Assembly (NCBI RefSeq): GCF_030463565.1
Contig: NC_134654.1
Coordinates: 19,545,702-19,609,701, forward strand
Reading direction: 5' to 3'
Length of the DNA stretch: 64,000 nt
Origin: Pelecanus crispus
Taxonomy: Eukaryota; Chordata; Aves; Pelecaniformes; Pelecanidae
Shown: positions 48,101-57,754 of the stretch, in pieces
How the letters are laid out: each line of letters starts with the position of its first letter
Position numbering within the stretch: the first letter of the stretch is position 1
Notes under the pieces: model-generated
What the model saw: the letters and a program-made list of their open reading frames with translations, nothing else
The model's database searches: none
Told to the model about the DNA's origin: nothing
Translations under genes and position numbers: made by a program

Positions 48101-50077
48101 TGCTTGATTTTGATCTTACTGGTGCAGCTTAACGATGTGCATTGGGCTTTGATGAGATCTTTGAGCAATTAAAATAAAGTTTACATGGGTGCTAAGAGTT
48201 GCAAAGGATCTATTTGCAGTCTGCAAAAAAGACTGTGGTCTCATTCTATGCTGCTAGCCATAACCTGTACCACAACTCAGTAACCTGAGTTGGGGAAAAA
48301 GACAGCTGCATATCAAAGCAGCAGGGTGATTACCAGATTTTACTCAGATAATTGAGGTTTTAGAGAACTGTGACCCTTTCCACTAGCACTGTTTTGCTCA
48401 GCATATATACTCTGGATCACAGCAGCCTCCTACTTCTGTCTGTACTGCTTGCAGCCTGACAAACCTGGCTGTTACATAAATTCTATATACTTCCGGCTGA
48501 GCCCTCAGTATTGCTGTAATACTGCACTAAAACATTTTCTGTTTCCATTATGAGTGTGTGGTTCTACTTCTGATCACTGGTATGGAAGCTATCGCATTTG
48601 TAGAGTGCTCCTCACTGACCCTTCACATGCCAGCTGCAGTCATCACCAGCCTCTAGAAGAGCACAGGGAATGCCAGTGAGAATACTAATGCGATGACAAA
48701 TGTGGCTGTGTGGTATGCTGTTGATATCTGATTTCTTGCTGACCAGTAATTTTTTTTCACAATAAAAATGGAATTCTACCTTTTCATATTAATAATAATA
48801 TAATTTCACATGCAGAAGTGGAGCAGACAGACTGCAGTAATAGTTCCTGGGTCATCTATGGTCTTATCATCATGGTAGCACTACTGTTTTTTGCGCTGAT
48901 ATGCTGCACTTTGTACATTGTCAATGTAAGTATGCTGTTACCATGCCAAAGCAAAACTGAATCTGGGTTGATTGAATAGGTGCCTTTGATATTATTTGTA
49001 AATAGTGACTGAGTCAAGCAAACATTTGATAAACCTAGGGAATCATGGCTTTCTGCTGTCTCCTCCTTGCCCTTGTTTAACATGTCCCAGCTGTAAACTC
49101 TTGGCAGTAAATACTGTGTCTTCTTACGTTTCTGTAGCTCTTTTAGTAAATGAGATATTGTTTGCCTTTGGATAACAAACCTCAAGTAAGCCTCACAGTC
49201 AACAACACAGACATGCATTGTATGTATTTCCCTGAACATAGCATCTCACTATTCTGTTTTCCTTCTTTTCTTTTTTTTTTTTTTTTCTTGGTCAATTGGG
49301 AATGGAGCTGTATATACCAATCTTGTAATAGATGTAAGAGAATGTTTGGAGGAGGACACAAGGACAATAAAAAGTCATAAAATAGCCTGATGTCTGAAAA
49401 TAGCTGTAGGACAACAATTTTACCCTGTCCTAGAAAGAAAGGCAACCAAGAAATTTTTCCTTTACTGGGTTTATTAACATTTATAGTCTGCAGAAAGTGC
49501 CCAGAAATTATTCGTCTCTGATAGATCCTTCTGCTCCATAAAGATTATTAAAAATTAACAGAGTGTGATTGACAGGCCAGCATCCTATCTCATGCCTCCA
49601 CATAGGGCTTCAGTACTGCTAAAAAACAGTAGTACAATATCATTCTGGCAAAGCCAAGCGGCCCTGTGGGAACTGGTCTCTTGTTTTATCAGTAACAAAC
49701 TAAGGGTAAGAATTATTTATGTTGGGACCACAGTCACATCCAACCCTTGAAGGAACTTTTAGTGAAATTACCTCAGACTGACAATAGAAAGTTAAATAAA
49801 TAGGTTGACAATTTCCATCTAAGCCTTTAAGACCTCACTGGGTTATTAGAGGAATTTTAAAAGTACATTTCCACTTCAAACAGGTGGACTCCTAAGATGT
49901 AAATTGACTCCTTGGTCCGGGTCTTTTCAAGCTCTGTTCTGAATGGCTGTTTGCTTTGTTTTGCAGATAAAGAAGTATTTCTGGAAAAGAAAACCAAATG
50001 CTGTATATGAAGATATGTCTTACAGTTCTAGACGTAACACCTTGATCAGAAACAACATTTACACCACTGGCAATTAA
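42100..50077 (+). CDS. CD7, T-cell surface receptor with two V domains
   Basis: Exons 42100-42172, 44038-44376, 46533-46880, 48816-48925 and 49967-50077 join into 326 residues. Residues 1-24 are the signal peptide (LSLLLLPCF core). V-type Ig domain 1 spans about 27-137 with cysteines 47 and 114. Domain 2 spans about 138-253 with cysteines 163 and 231. Both have INITC in strand B and SDxxIYVC in strand F. Neither has the usual strand-C tryptophan, as in mammalian CD7. Eight N-glycosylation sequons are present (N44, 50, 76, 160, 193, 237, 244, 262). The transmembrane helix is about 265-289 with C283-C284 as possible palmitoylation sites. The basic tail carries Y304-E-D-M307, the YEDM motif that in mammalian CD7 binds the PI 3-kinase p85 SH2 domain, followed by a second tyrosine in NIYTTGN. 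Human CD7 is 240 residues with one V domain. Identity is strong from the tail; the doubled domain is the novelty. Confidence 0.9.
42173..44037 (+). other. CD7 intron 1
   Basis: GTATGT to TTATTTTTAG, 1.87 kb, AT-rich, phase 1. No mobile element recognised. It has a T run joined to an A run at about 43604-43624. Confidence 0.7.
44038..44376 (+). CDS. CD7 exon 2 (V domain 1)
   Basis: Encodes residues 25-137, one complete V-type domain, phase 1 at both ends. Key positions are INITC (43-47), YVSKQN (71-76), [12 protein letters not shown] (98-109), IYVC (111-114) and the G strand GKTTIVVV (129-136). Three sequons. Confidence 0.9.
44377..46532 (+). other. CD7 intron 2 (with CR1 insertion)
   Basis: GTATTG to CTTGTTTTTTAG, phase 1. 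Contains an antisense CR1 fragment at 45761-46398, so that insertion post-dates or tolerates the split between the two V-domain exons. Confidence 0.75.
45761..46398 (-). mobile_element. CR1 LINE 3' fragment in CD7 intron 2
   Basis: Reverse-orientation CR1 covering the C-terminal end of ORF2 (a frame of about 126 codons, 45997-46377, minus) and the 3' region. It has the two-tailed 3' end: one tail at 45761-45840 (TCATAGAATCATAGAATC start) and a second at about 45925-45995, joined by an 80-bp linker. The 5' end breaks off near an A run at 46403-46415. Confidence 0.92.
46533..46880 (+). CDS. CD7 exon 3 (V domain 2)
   Basis: Encodes residues 138-253, a second complete V-type domain, phase 1 at both ends. 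Key positions are INITC (159-163), YVSSQN (188-193), [13 protein letters not shown] (215-227), IYVC (228-231) and the G strand RSGTMILI (245-252). About half of aligned positions match domain 1. Human CD7 also has a GSGT-type G strand. Confidence 0.9.
47434..47986 (+). mobile_element. Solo LTR of ERVL-type family in CD7 intron 3
   Basis: TGTCCTGGTTTTGGC start, CTAAACCACGACA end, perfect 5-bp duplication GAGCA at 47429-47433 and 47987-47991. TATATAAG at 47686-47693. An 18-bp perfect palindrome at 47713-47730 is centred about 30 bp downstream, where transcription should start. Same strand as CD7, so its promoter faces exons 4 and 5. A good representative of the family. Confidence 0.96.
48006..48047. 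repeat. G-run and C-run inverted pair
   Basis: Eleven G (48006-48016) and thirteen C (48035-48047) separated by 18 bases. Single strands could fold into a strong hairpin or a G-rich structure. It begins 15 bp past the LTR target duplication. Confidence 0.85.
48816..48925 (+). CDS. CD7 exon 4 (stalk and transmembrane helix)
   Basis: Encodes residues 254-290: a short stalk [11 protein letters not shown] with one cysteine (260) and one sequon, then about 25 hydrophobic residues. It ends in phase 0 at GTCAAT|GTAAGT. There is no proline-rich stalk of the kind seen in human CD7. Confidence 0.9.
48926..49966 (+). other. CD7 intron 4
   Basis: GTAAGT to TTGCTTTGTTTTGCAG, about 1.04 kb, phase 0. It includes a T run near 49270-49286 and no recognised mobile element. 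Confidence 0.75.
49967..50077 (+). CDS. CD7 exon 5 (cytoplasmic tail, stop)
   Basis: Encodes residues 291-326 and TAA at 50075-50077. It starts [20 protein letters not shown], matching the human CD7 tail in the membrane-proximal IKK, the YEDMS motif and a following R-N-T-L. This exon is the strongest evidence for the CD7 identity. Confidence 0.92.
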   Translation: MKKYFWKRKPNAVYEDMSYSSRRNTLIRNNIYTTGN

Positions 50078-50946
50078 GCTTCTGCCAGCTGGGACCGTGT
50101 GTAGATTGACCATTCCTTTACAGGTCTCTGAGAGCTGCCTTAGCAACCTGATGCAGTAGCTGACCTGAAAATACTATCATCTACTTTCTTCAATGGAAAG
50201 AAAAACCTGCCTCATTTCCAAAGCTGTTTCTGCTTTTTTGATTGCTTGTGAAATGTCTTTTTTTAAAAAAAAAAAATGTATAGAAAATGTAGAGAAATGC
50301 AAGTACCCTGCCCGTGTGTTTGCAATGTAGTGTGGAAAGTAGTATTTTTGGACTATACATTTGGCTAGATGCAACATATGGACTCATTTATTTGACTGAT
50401 AAATAACCCTTTCAGGGAAGGTGTGATAGATTGAAAGGTCTGGTTCTGAGCTTTGATAAGTGCTCAGGAAGACTATAACAGGCCTGTTTAATAATATGCA
50501 AGGGATCCACATATGCATGGATTATTGTTCTCTTATGAATCCTTGTGGGTCTGCCCAAGAGCTTAAGTAGCTAAAACTACTCAAGAGTTACAACAAAGAA
50601 ATCTCTTCTGAAGAGAATTGAGAAAATTTGTGGCAGAGAGCATTACAAGTGAAGTGCTAGGTATGTGTGGGCTTACCTATTCAAAGATCATTATGGCCCC
50701 ACAAAAATGCAATCAAGTCTAGATTTTAAATTACTGCCTTTGTCAGGGATAATGGTTGCTGTGGGTCTTGATGTGGTTGACATGCAAAATGACTAGGCTT
50801 GGGGCATGATGGCTTTGCAGGACAGCAGAAATATTTGTGGCATGCTGATGTTGTCTCAAACTCCAGATGTCTCAGGACTACACAGCAGAATGCATTTCTC
50901 CAGGTCAATGAGTCTACACTGTACAGTACAAGGTAAACTAATCTGG

Positions 50947-50952
50947 AATAAA
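50947..50952 (+). terminator. Candidate CD7 poly(A) signal (proximal)
   Basis: AATAAA 870 bases past the stop, followed within 45 bases by a GGTGAGTG stretch that could serve as the downstream G/U element. Confidence 0.4.
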
Positions 50953-51598
50953 GCCAATGCTTGCATTCCAAACTGGGCACAGGTGAGTGATCCAAAATAA
51001 CTCTTAACAAGGAAATTTATCAAAAAACTCACAGCAGTCAAGTAGAAATTAAATTTGGTTTGGTAGTGGCTTAGAACAGGTTTCTATGATGAGTTTACCT
51101 CTCCTCTAGCTAAGGAAGGGCTACAGCTTTCTCCAGGGGTGTTTTGGTTTTGCAGAGCTGGGTCCACTGTGGAAAGTCAACAATCTTGCACATCCAGAGG
51201 AATATCAAATTGCCCTGTTATGAGGCAGAATTGATGGGGTTGACTTGTGGTTTCTGGGAATAGGCTGAGACTAGAATTTTTCTTTATTGATGCATTAGTT
51301 TAGTTTTTGAGGAATTAGGGCTAATTTGCCGTTGATGAGAGTGCATAGCTGGAGTGGAAGCAGGCAGAGGGGATCCCCCCTCTCTGGAGGTGAGCTCTGC
51401 CGAGATCTCAGCTTGCCAAGCCAAGCCTGCCACTCAGGAGAGGCCATTTCCCTTCAAATGTCACTCATGAAATGCTGTGCACCAGACCTGAGGGAGAAAT
51501 CTTCTCACTTGGGTGGCTGGTGGAGGGATGGGCTTACCTTGTAAGCAGAGAAGTGTCTGTTGATTGCAGACTCTGCAATCTTCACATAGCTGTACCTG

Positions 51599-51604
51599 AA
51601 TAAA
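51599..51604 (+). terminator. Candidate CD7 poly(A) signal (distal)
   Basis: AATAAA followed by a clear G/T-rich stretch (GATTGTGGTTGGGGCTTTG) at 51611-51629, the best-looking signal in the 3' flank. Confidence 0.4.
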
Positions 51605-51974
51605 CTTATGATTGTGGTTGGGGCTTTGTACAGTTGCTTGATATTTTTATACATGCATTAAAGACTACTTCATATATCTTGCAAATGAATGCTAGTTATT
51701 GAATGGACTGTTTCTTTTAGTGGTGGGGTTTTATTTAAATAGAGTGATTCAAAGGTTTCTTGCAAAATGCGGTATAACTTGCTCCAAACAGCACCTCAAT
51801 AGACAACATAATAACTATTTTCCACTTTATTTACATAATGTACATGCGGGGTTTTTTTTTTTTCATTTTAAAACCCACCACTGAAGAAAATACCAAAGAA
51901 CACTTCAGATGGTTTTATATTCATGCAGTCCTTTCATAGCAGCTGAGATAAAATTCCTGAAGACCTAAAATTGT

Positions 51975-53900
51975 CATAGAATTATAGAATCATAGAATCA
52001 TTTAGGTTGGAAAAGACCTTTAAGATCATCCAGTCCAACCATTAACCTAGCATTACCAAGTCCACCACTAAACCAATTCAGGGTAGAGTAGCAACCCCAC
52101 GCCTCCTGGCTTGGTGGCCGGATTATTTACAATGAAAGTAAAAACTAGGAATCATTAAGATTGGAAAAGATCTCTAAGATCATCATTCCAATCATCAACC
52201 CAACACCACCATGCCCACTAAACCATGTCCCAGAGTGCCATGTCTACACGTTTTTTGAACTCTTCCAGGGATGGTGACTCCACCACCTCTCTGGGCAGCC
52301 TGTTCCAATGCTTGACCACTCTTTCCATGAAGAAATTTTTCCTAATATCCAATCTAAACCTCCCCTGGCACAGCTTGAGCCCATTTCCTCTCGTCCTATT
52401 GCTAGATACTTGGGAGAAGAGACCAACACCCACCTCACTACAGCCTTCTTTCAGGTAGTTGTAGAGAGTGATAAGGTCTCCCCTCAGCCTCCTCTTCTCT
52501 AGGCTAAACAACCCCAGTTCCCTCAGCTGCTCCTCACAAGGCCTGTGCTCCAGGCCCTTCACCAGCCTTGTTGCCCTTCTCTGGACATGATCCAGCACCT
52601 CAATGTCTTTCTTGTATTGAGGGGCCCAAAACTGGACACAGTATTCCAGGTGCAGCCTCAGCAGTGCCGAGTACAGGGGGACAATCACCTCCCTGCTCCT
52701 GCTGGCCACACTATTCCTGATACAAACCAGGATGCTGTTGGCCTTCTTGGCCACCTGGGCACACTGCTGGCTCATGTTCAGCCAGCTGTCAACCAACACC
52801 CCCACGTCCTTTTCGGCCAGGCAGCTTTCCAGCCACTCTTCTCCAAGCCTGTAGCATCGCATGGGGTTGTTGTGACCCAAGTGCAGGACCCGGCACTTGG
52901 CCTTGTTGAACCTCATACAGTTGGCCTCAGCCCATCAGTCCAGGTAGATGACATCCACAGCCTTTCATTCATCCACCAGGTGGGTCACGAGGTCATAGAA
53001 GGAGATCAGGTTGATCAAGCACGACCTGCCTTTCATGAACCCACGCTGGCTGGGCCTGATCCCCTGGTTGACCTGCACTTGCCTGTTGAGTTCACTCAGT
53101 ATGAACTGCTCCATAATCTTCCCTGGCACCGAGGTCAGGCTGACAGGCCTGTAGTTCCCCGGGTCCTCCTTCCAGCCCTTCTTGTAGATGGGCATCACAT
53201 TGGCAAGCCTCCAGTCATCAGGGACCTCCCCTGTTAACCAGGACTGCTGGTAGATGATGGAGAGTGACTTGGTGACCTCCTCTGCCAGCTCCCTCAGTAC
53301 TCTTGGGTGGATCCCATCTGGCCCCATAGACTTGTGAGCATCCAGGTGGCGTAGCAGGTCATTAACTGCTTCCTCCTGGATTATGGGGGCTCCATTCTGC
53401 TCTCCTTCTCTGTCTTGCAGCTCAGGGGGCTGAAAACCCTGGGGATAACTGGTCTGGCTATTAAAGACAGAGGCAAGGAAGGCATTAAGCCTCAGCCTTT
53501 TCCTCATCCTTGGTGACAGTGTTCCCCCCCACATTCAGCAAAGGATGGAGATTCTCCTTGGCTCTCTTCTTATTGTTCATGTACTTGTAAAAACATTTTT
53601 TATTCTCTCGTACAACAGTGACCAGACTGAGTTTTAGCTGAGCTTTTGCTTTTCTAATTTCCTCCCTGCATGACCTAACAAAATCCCTGTACTGTTCCTG
53701 AGTTGCCTGCCCCTTCTTCCAAAGGTGGTAGACTCTCCTTTTTTCCCTGAGTCCCAGCAAAAGCTCCCTGTTCAGCCAGGCCAGTTGTCTTCCCTGCCGG
53801 TTGCTCTTACGGCACATGGGGACAGCCCGCTCCTGCGCCCTTAAGACTTCCTTCCTGAAGAATGTCAAATAGAGATGGGTAAGAAACAGATGGCACTGGG
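51975..53900 (-). mobile_element. CR1 LINE, longest copy, catalytic core deleted
   Basis: Antisense CR1 covering the region between endonuclease and reverse transcriptase, most of ORF2 and the two-tailed 3' end (tails at about 51975-52070 and 52145-52215). Recognisable stretches read on the minus strand are VPMCRKSNRQGRQLAWLNRE, KSMGPDGIHPRVLRELAEE, YRPVSLTSVPGKIMEQ and [21 protein letters not shown] frameshift lies near 53500-53530. At about 52945 a deletion joins the block before the catalytic core directly to the block after it. The upstream limit near 53900 is approximate. Confidence 0.93.
52218..52916 (-). pseudogene. CR1 ORF2 C-terminal fragment
   Basis: A 232-codon open remnant of the CR1 ORF2 protein downstream of the catalytic core. 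It runs from [14 protein letters not shown] to the stop just before the 3' untranslated region (ending VDMALWDMV). It corresponds to the 3' half of the frame seen at 6610-8059. There is no catalytic motif. Confidence 0.9.
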
Positions 53901-54000
53901 GAAGCTCAGCCCATCCTTCGAACAGCACCTTGCGCCTGCTCACGAGGACTGAGGGCCACAGGGTCTGCTGACTCTGGAGCAGGGGATGGCACCTCACCAC
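52965..54000 (-). pseudogene. CR1 ORF2 N-terminal RT and linker fragment (frameshifted)
   Basis: Two overlapping minus-strand frames hold consecutive pieces of CR1 ORF2. The piece at about 53485-53900 is the linker after the endonuclease; the one at 52965-53534 is the first reverse-transcriptase blocks. The frame change lies in their overlap. The outermost 100 bases of the upstream frame do not look like CR1. Confidence 0.82.
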
Positions 54001-54800
54001 TCTAGCCCCTGTCTAATGTCCCCACAAGCATGGCCCCAGCAGGGTCCGATGTCCTCTCATGGGGGTCCCACACTGCCTCTCTCCATGCCCTGGGTGAGCG
54101 CAGCCTTCATCCCTCGCCACTTGCAGTGGGCCCCATTGCTGCAGTAATGGGCGGCCTTGTGGCGCCCATGGTGTGGGCAGGCTGCAGGCTGGGCACCCAG
54201 CGAGCACCACTGGCCCCTCTGCCCCACCTCGCTGCATGGGGCTTCACCCCAGGAGGTCCCGGAGTGGAGATGATGCCATCTGCGTTGGGGTCAGGTGGAC
54301 GACCCTGACTCAGAGAGGACTGGACCAGGGCAGACCCTGGGGGATGAAGAAGGCTTTGCAGCCCCTTGTCAAGTTAAGAGAGGCACACTGCAGCACCCTC
54401 TCGTGCAGGCCCCAAAGCTGCTCCCAGAGGACTGCCAGGGTCCTCCCAGGGCTGCTGTTTGGGGAGGAACAGCTTTCCTCACAGGGTGAAAGAGGGAGGC
54501 CCTCCCACTGGAGCCTGCATGGTGCCTGAAGGCCCGGGGCTGTGCTGACCCACTGCAGGAGGGCCCGACATGGCTGCTGCCACGTTGTCACCACAACATC
54601 CCTTCCTGCTGGGCAGGCCCCAGCATGAAGCTACGGCTGTGAACATCCCGGCCTGGGCAAGGCAGCGCTGCCCCTTCACCAAGCACAGGGACAGCAGCAA
54701 GGCCAAGCAGATCATGTCTAAATGTCCCCCACAGCATTTAAACCATTTCTGTCTTTGTCCCTGGACAAGCCCAGCTCAGGGGTGGATGTAGAGCTGGGGA
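53960..54800. other. GC-rich block of unknown nature
   Basis: Clearly more GC-rich than its surroundings, with several CpGs, directly 5' of the CR1 copy. None of its frames matches CR1 endonuclease or another domain I recognise. It could be old LTR sequence, non-CR1 flanking DNA or a small CpG-rich regulatory region. Confidence 0.35.
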
Positions 54801-57177
54801 AGATGATCTAACAAATTAGATACTGATATAGGAACTGAAGTGCCCATAATCAATCACTTTTTGTTACATTTTTGTTTTTGAAAAAAGGTGCAGATTTACT
54901 GGAAAAGGGCAATAGTCCCAGAGAGACAATGTATGGAGGTTCGCGATGAGCAAACTAGCATTTGACATCAGCTTTCTGTAGCAACACTATTGTGCAAACA
55001 TGACCACAATTATGAAAAAAAAAAAAAAAAAAACCAAGCTGTGAAAGGAAACAGTAGCAGAGGTGGTTTCTTTGGCCTGGTGTAAATAAATTATTTTTAA
55101 AAAAGTAAAACCTAGCCGAGGAAAATGACACATAGTGAGACATTTCATAAGTTGTACTTGTGTGGAGGAGTAGAGAACGTCAGATTTAACCCAAGCAGTG
55201 GTGAATGAACTGCTTGGAGAGAACTGCTGGGGAAATTAGCTCAACAGTGTCAGAGGAAGGTGTGGAGTATTGGGCTGTTCAAGAGTGTCAGGGAGACCCC
55301 AAGATGCAGTGCAGTCTCAGAGCTTCCCTGGAAGGCAGGCAAACTGAATTTTTCATCTCCAGAGTTGAAGACACAATTGCTCTGGGCTTATCCTGTTTCC
55401 TTTGCTGCTTTTATGTCTCCTGTCCCTGTACTGGGGAGGGACATGATTTTCAAGGAGAGCCAGGAAGCACAGCATAAGGCTGTGAGACTGGGCCAGCAGC
55501 CACAGAAGTGAGAATGGTATCAGGGTATTAACGACATCCCCTGCCCCATTTCAAGGGCTAAATAGCAGAAACTGCAGCTGGGAGCAAACCAGCCTCAGGT
55601 GGGGGAGCAGAACTGCAGCTCTAGTATCAGAGTTTACCGAACAGGGATGGAGAAAGTGAGGCAGCTGAGCAAGGACAGTATGTCAGAAGCAGAGAAAACA
55701 TGACAGGCAAGGTACAAGCCATGTCAGAAGTGACTCAGCGTGCTACGGCTATATGGAGTGGCCTGGGTTGAGCTCTCAGGAAGGGGAGGCTCCTCAGAAA
55801 TAATTTTTGGTCATTTGCAAAACTGGAGAGATCAGCCAGCACATGTAGATTACTGCAGATGGAGCCCACAGACTCAGTAAAATTTAACTGAGGAAAGCAC
55901 TTTAACCCTTTGACTGAGGCATGTCTGACAAGTACATGCTTGAACTCAGATGCCAAAGAGGTTGATAAGCTGAGTTGAGCCACAAAACATTTTCCAGGAG
56001 GATTGTATATGGGATAGAAGTAGTTTCTCATCTTGTTGTGGCTTGTGATATATTGTAGGACATTGGATTATTTCCAGTGACTATCCTGCAAACAAATGCT
56101 TATACGCTTCTAGCAGTTTTAAATGCTACATGACATATTTCTAAAGCGTACACTGGCAGAATTGCCCAGAGTTAGTTTCTTACCCATCTGTCATTGGTTG
56201 CTGTTTGTGATCATTCTTCCATCCAGTAACTCATGTAGGAGACTTTCTGCAGTTATTTGGAGGATATGACCAAAATATGTCCAGCAGTGCTGGTTCTGGT
56301 GAAGACAAGCTATGGTCTGGCGATTTCTCAAGGTCCCTGTGTTAGTGAAAAAAAAAAAAAATTTCCATTTGCAGCATACAATCTTTTGTAAGCACTTGTT
56401 TTTCAAGGCATTCGGTTTCTTTTTGAATCTTTTGTAACACTTAGCTTGCAATCATGTGTTAACAGTCAGCTTACAGTTGAGCTGAAAACATGCAGGTTTT
56501 TTTGGTAGTTCACAGATTTGGTTTTCACATGGTTTAGAGCTCTGAAGTGCTGAAAATGCCTTCTTGGTGCCATTTTTTAATGACATCTTTGGTTAATATG
56601 CTTCTGCTCTAGTTAATGAATTCTTTGACTGCTCAAGATCTAATTTTAAGACTGTGTTGTCATGCATGGTTTATAACACTATTTTGAATGCTTCAGTAAT
56701 GACTGGATACTGGCTATGTGCAGCATGCAAGAAATCCTCCAAATTCCACTTGAAATCTCAACAGGTTTTAACTTACTTTTTGGTAAATCACTGATAGTAC
56801 ATTACTGATCTTAACTCTCTTATATAGCCAGAGCATCCCACCTTTTCTACAGTCCTCATATGCAGAGGATTTAGGCTTAGTATTAAGAGAACATAATTTT
56901 TTCATTCAAGAAAGTGAAATAAAGCAACTAGCCTAAATATTGATCAGAGTGAATGAAACACTGTGTCCTAACATTAAAATTTTACAGTGTTGTCATCATC
57001 TATCATGCACAAGTAGAGTATCTGTCCAGCTTGAGGACGGGAGAGGACTCCACTATACATAAATGAACTGCTAGTAGGGCTGAATGAACTCTCTGGATGG
57101 TGCTAATTCCTTCCTGTGCAACTACTTCACAAGAAAAATTAATTTGCTCTTGGGTGGTATTTGACTGCAAAAGCTGG
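54801..57177. other. Intergenic DNA, nothing recognised
   Basis: AT-rich with A runs at 55014-55032 and 56348-56360. No exon or repeat assigned. Confidence 0.45.
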
Positions 57178-57182
57178 CTGGC

Positions 57183-57749
57183 TGTCCTGGTTTCAGCTGG
57201 GATAGGGTTAATTTTCTTCCTAGTAGCTGGTATAGTACTGTGTTTTGGATTTAGCATGAGAATAATGTTGATAACACACTGGTGTGTTAGTTGTTGCAAA
57301 GTAGTCCTTACACTAGTCAAGGAATTTTCAAGCTTCTCATGCCCTGCCAGTGAGAAGCTGGGAGGGGGCACAGCCAGGACAGCTGACCCAAACTGGCAAA
57401 GGGATATTCCATACCATATAACATCATGCTTAGTATATAAACTGGGGGGACTTGGCCAGGAGGCAGCGATCGCTGCTTGGGGACTGGCTGGGCATTGGTC
57501 GGTGAGTGGTGAGCAGTTGCATTGTGCATCACTTGCTTTGTATGTTGTTATTATTTTTATTATTATTATTGCTACTACTACTACTAGTAGTATTTTACTT
57601 TATTTTATTTCAATTGTTAAACTGTTCTTATCTCAATCCACGAGTTTGCTCACTTTTACTCTTCTGATTCTCTCCCCCATCCCGCCAGGGCAGGGGGAGT
57701 GAGCAAGTGGCTGTGTTGCTTAGTTGCTGGCTAGGGTTAAACCACGACA
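57183..57749 (+). mobile_element. Solo LTR of ERVL-type family
   Basis: TGTCCTGGTTTCAGC start, GTTAAACCACGACA end, perfect 5-bp duplication CTGGC at 57178-57182 and 57750-57754. TATATAAA near 57434, the GCAGCGATCGCTGC palindrome near 57464, and an expanded ATT/ACT triplet stretch (57545-57590). Confidence 0.95.
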
Positions 57750-57754
57750 CTGGC

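Larger units (their letters stand above)
46881..48815 (+). other. CD7 intron 3 (with solo LTR)
   Basis: GTACTA to CACATGCAG, phase 1. Carries a sense-oriented solo LTR at 47434-47986 and a G-run/C-run pair just after it. Confidence 0.75.
50078..51974 (+). other. CD7 3' untranslated region and flank
   Basis: Presumed 3' untranslated sequence followed by unassigned DNA. Poly(A) signal candidates lie at 50947 and 51599. No coding exon is visible. Confidence 0.45.

Noticed and set aside
52545..53237. 230-codon plus-strand open frame
   Set aside because: Antisense shadow of the CR1 reverse-transcriptase region.
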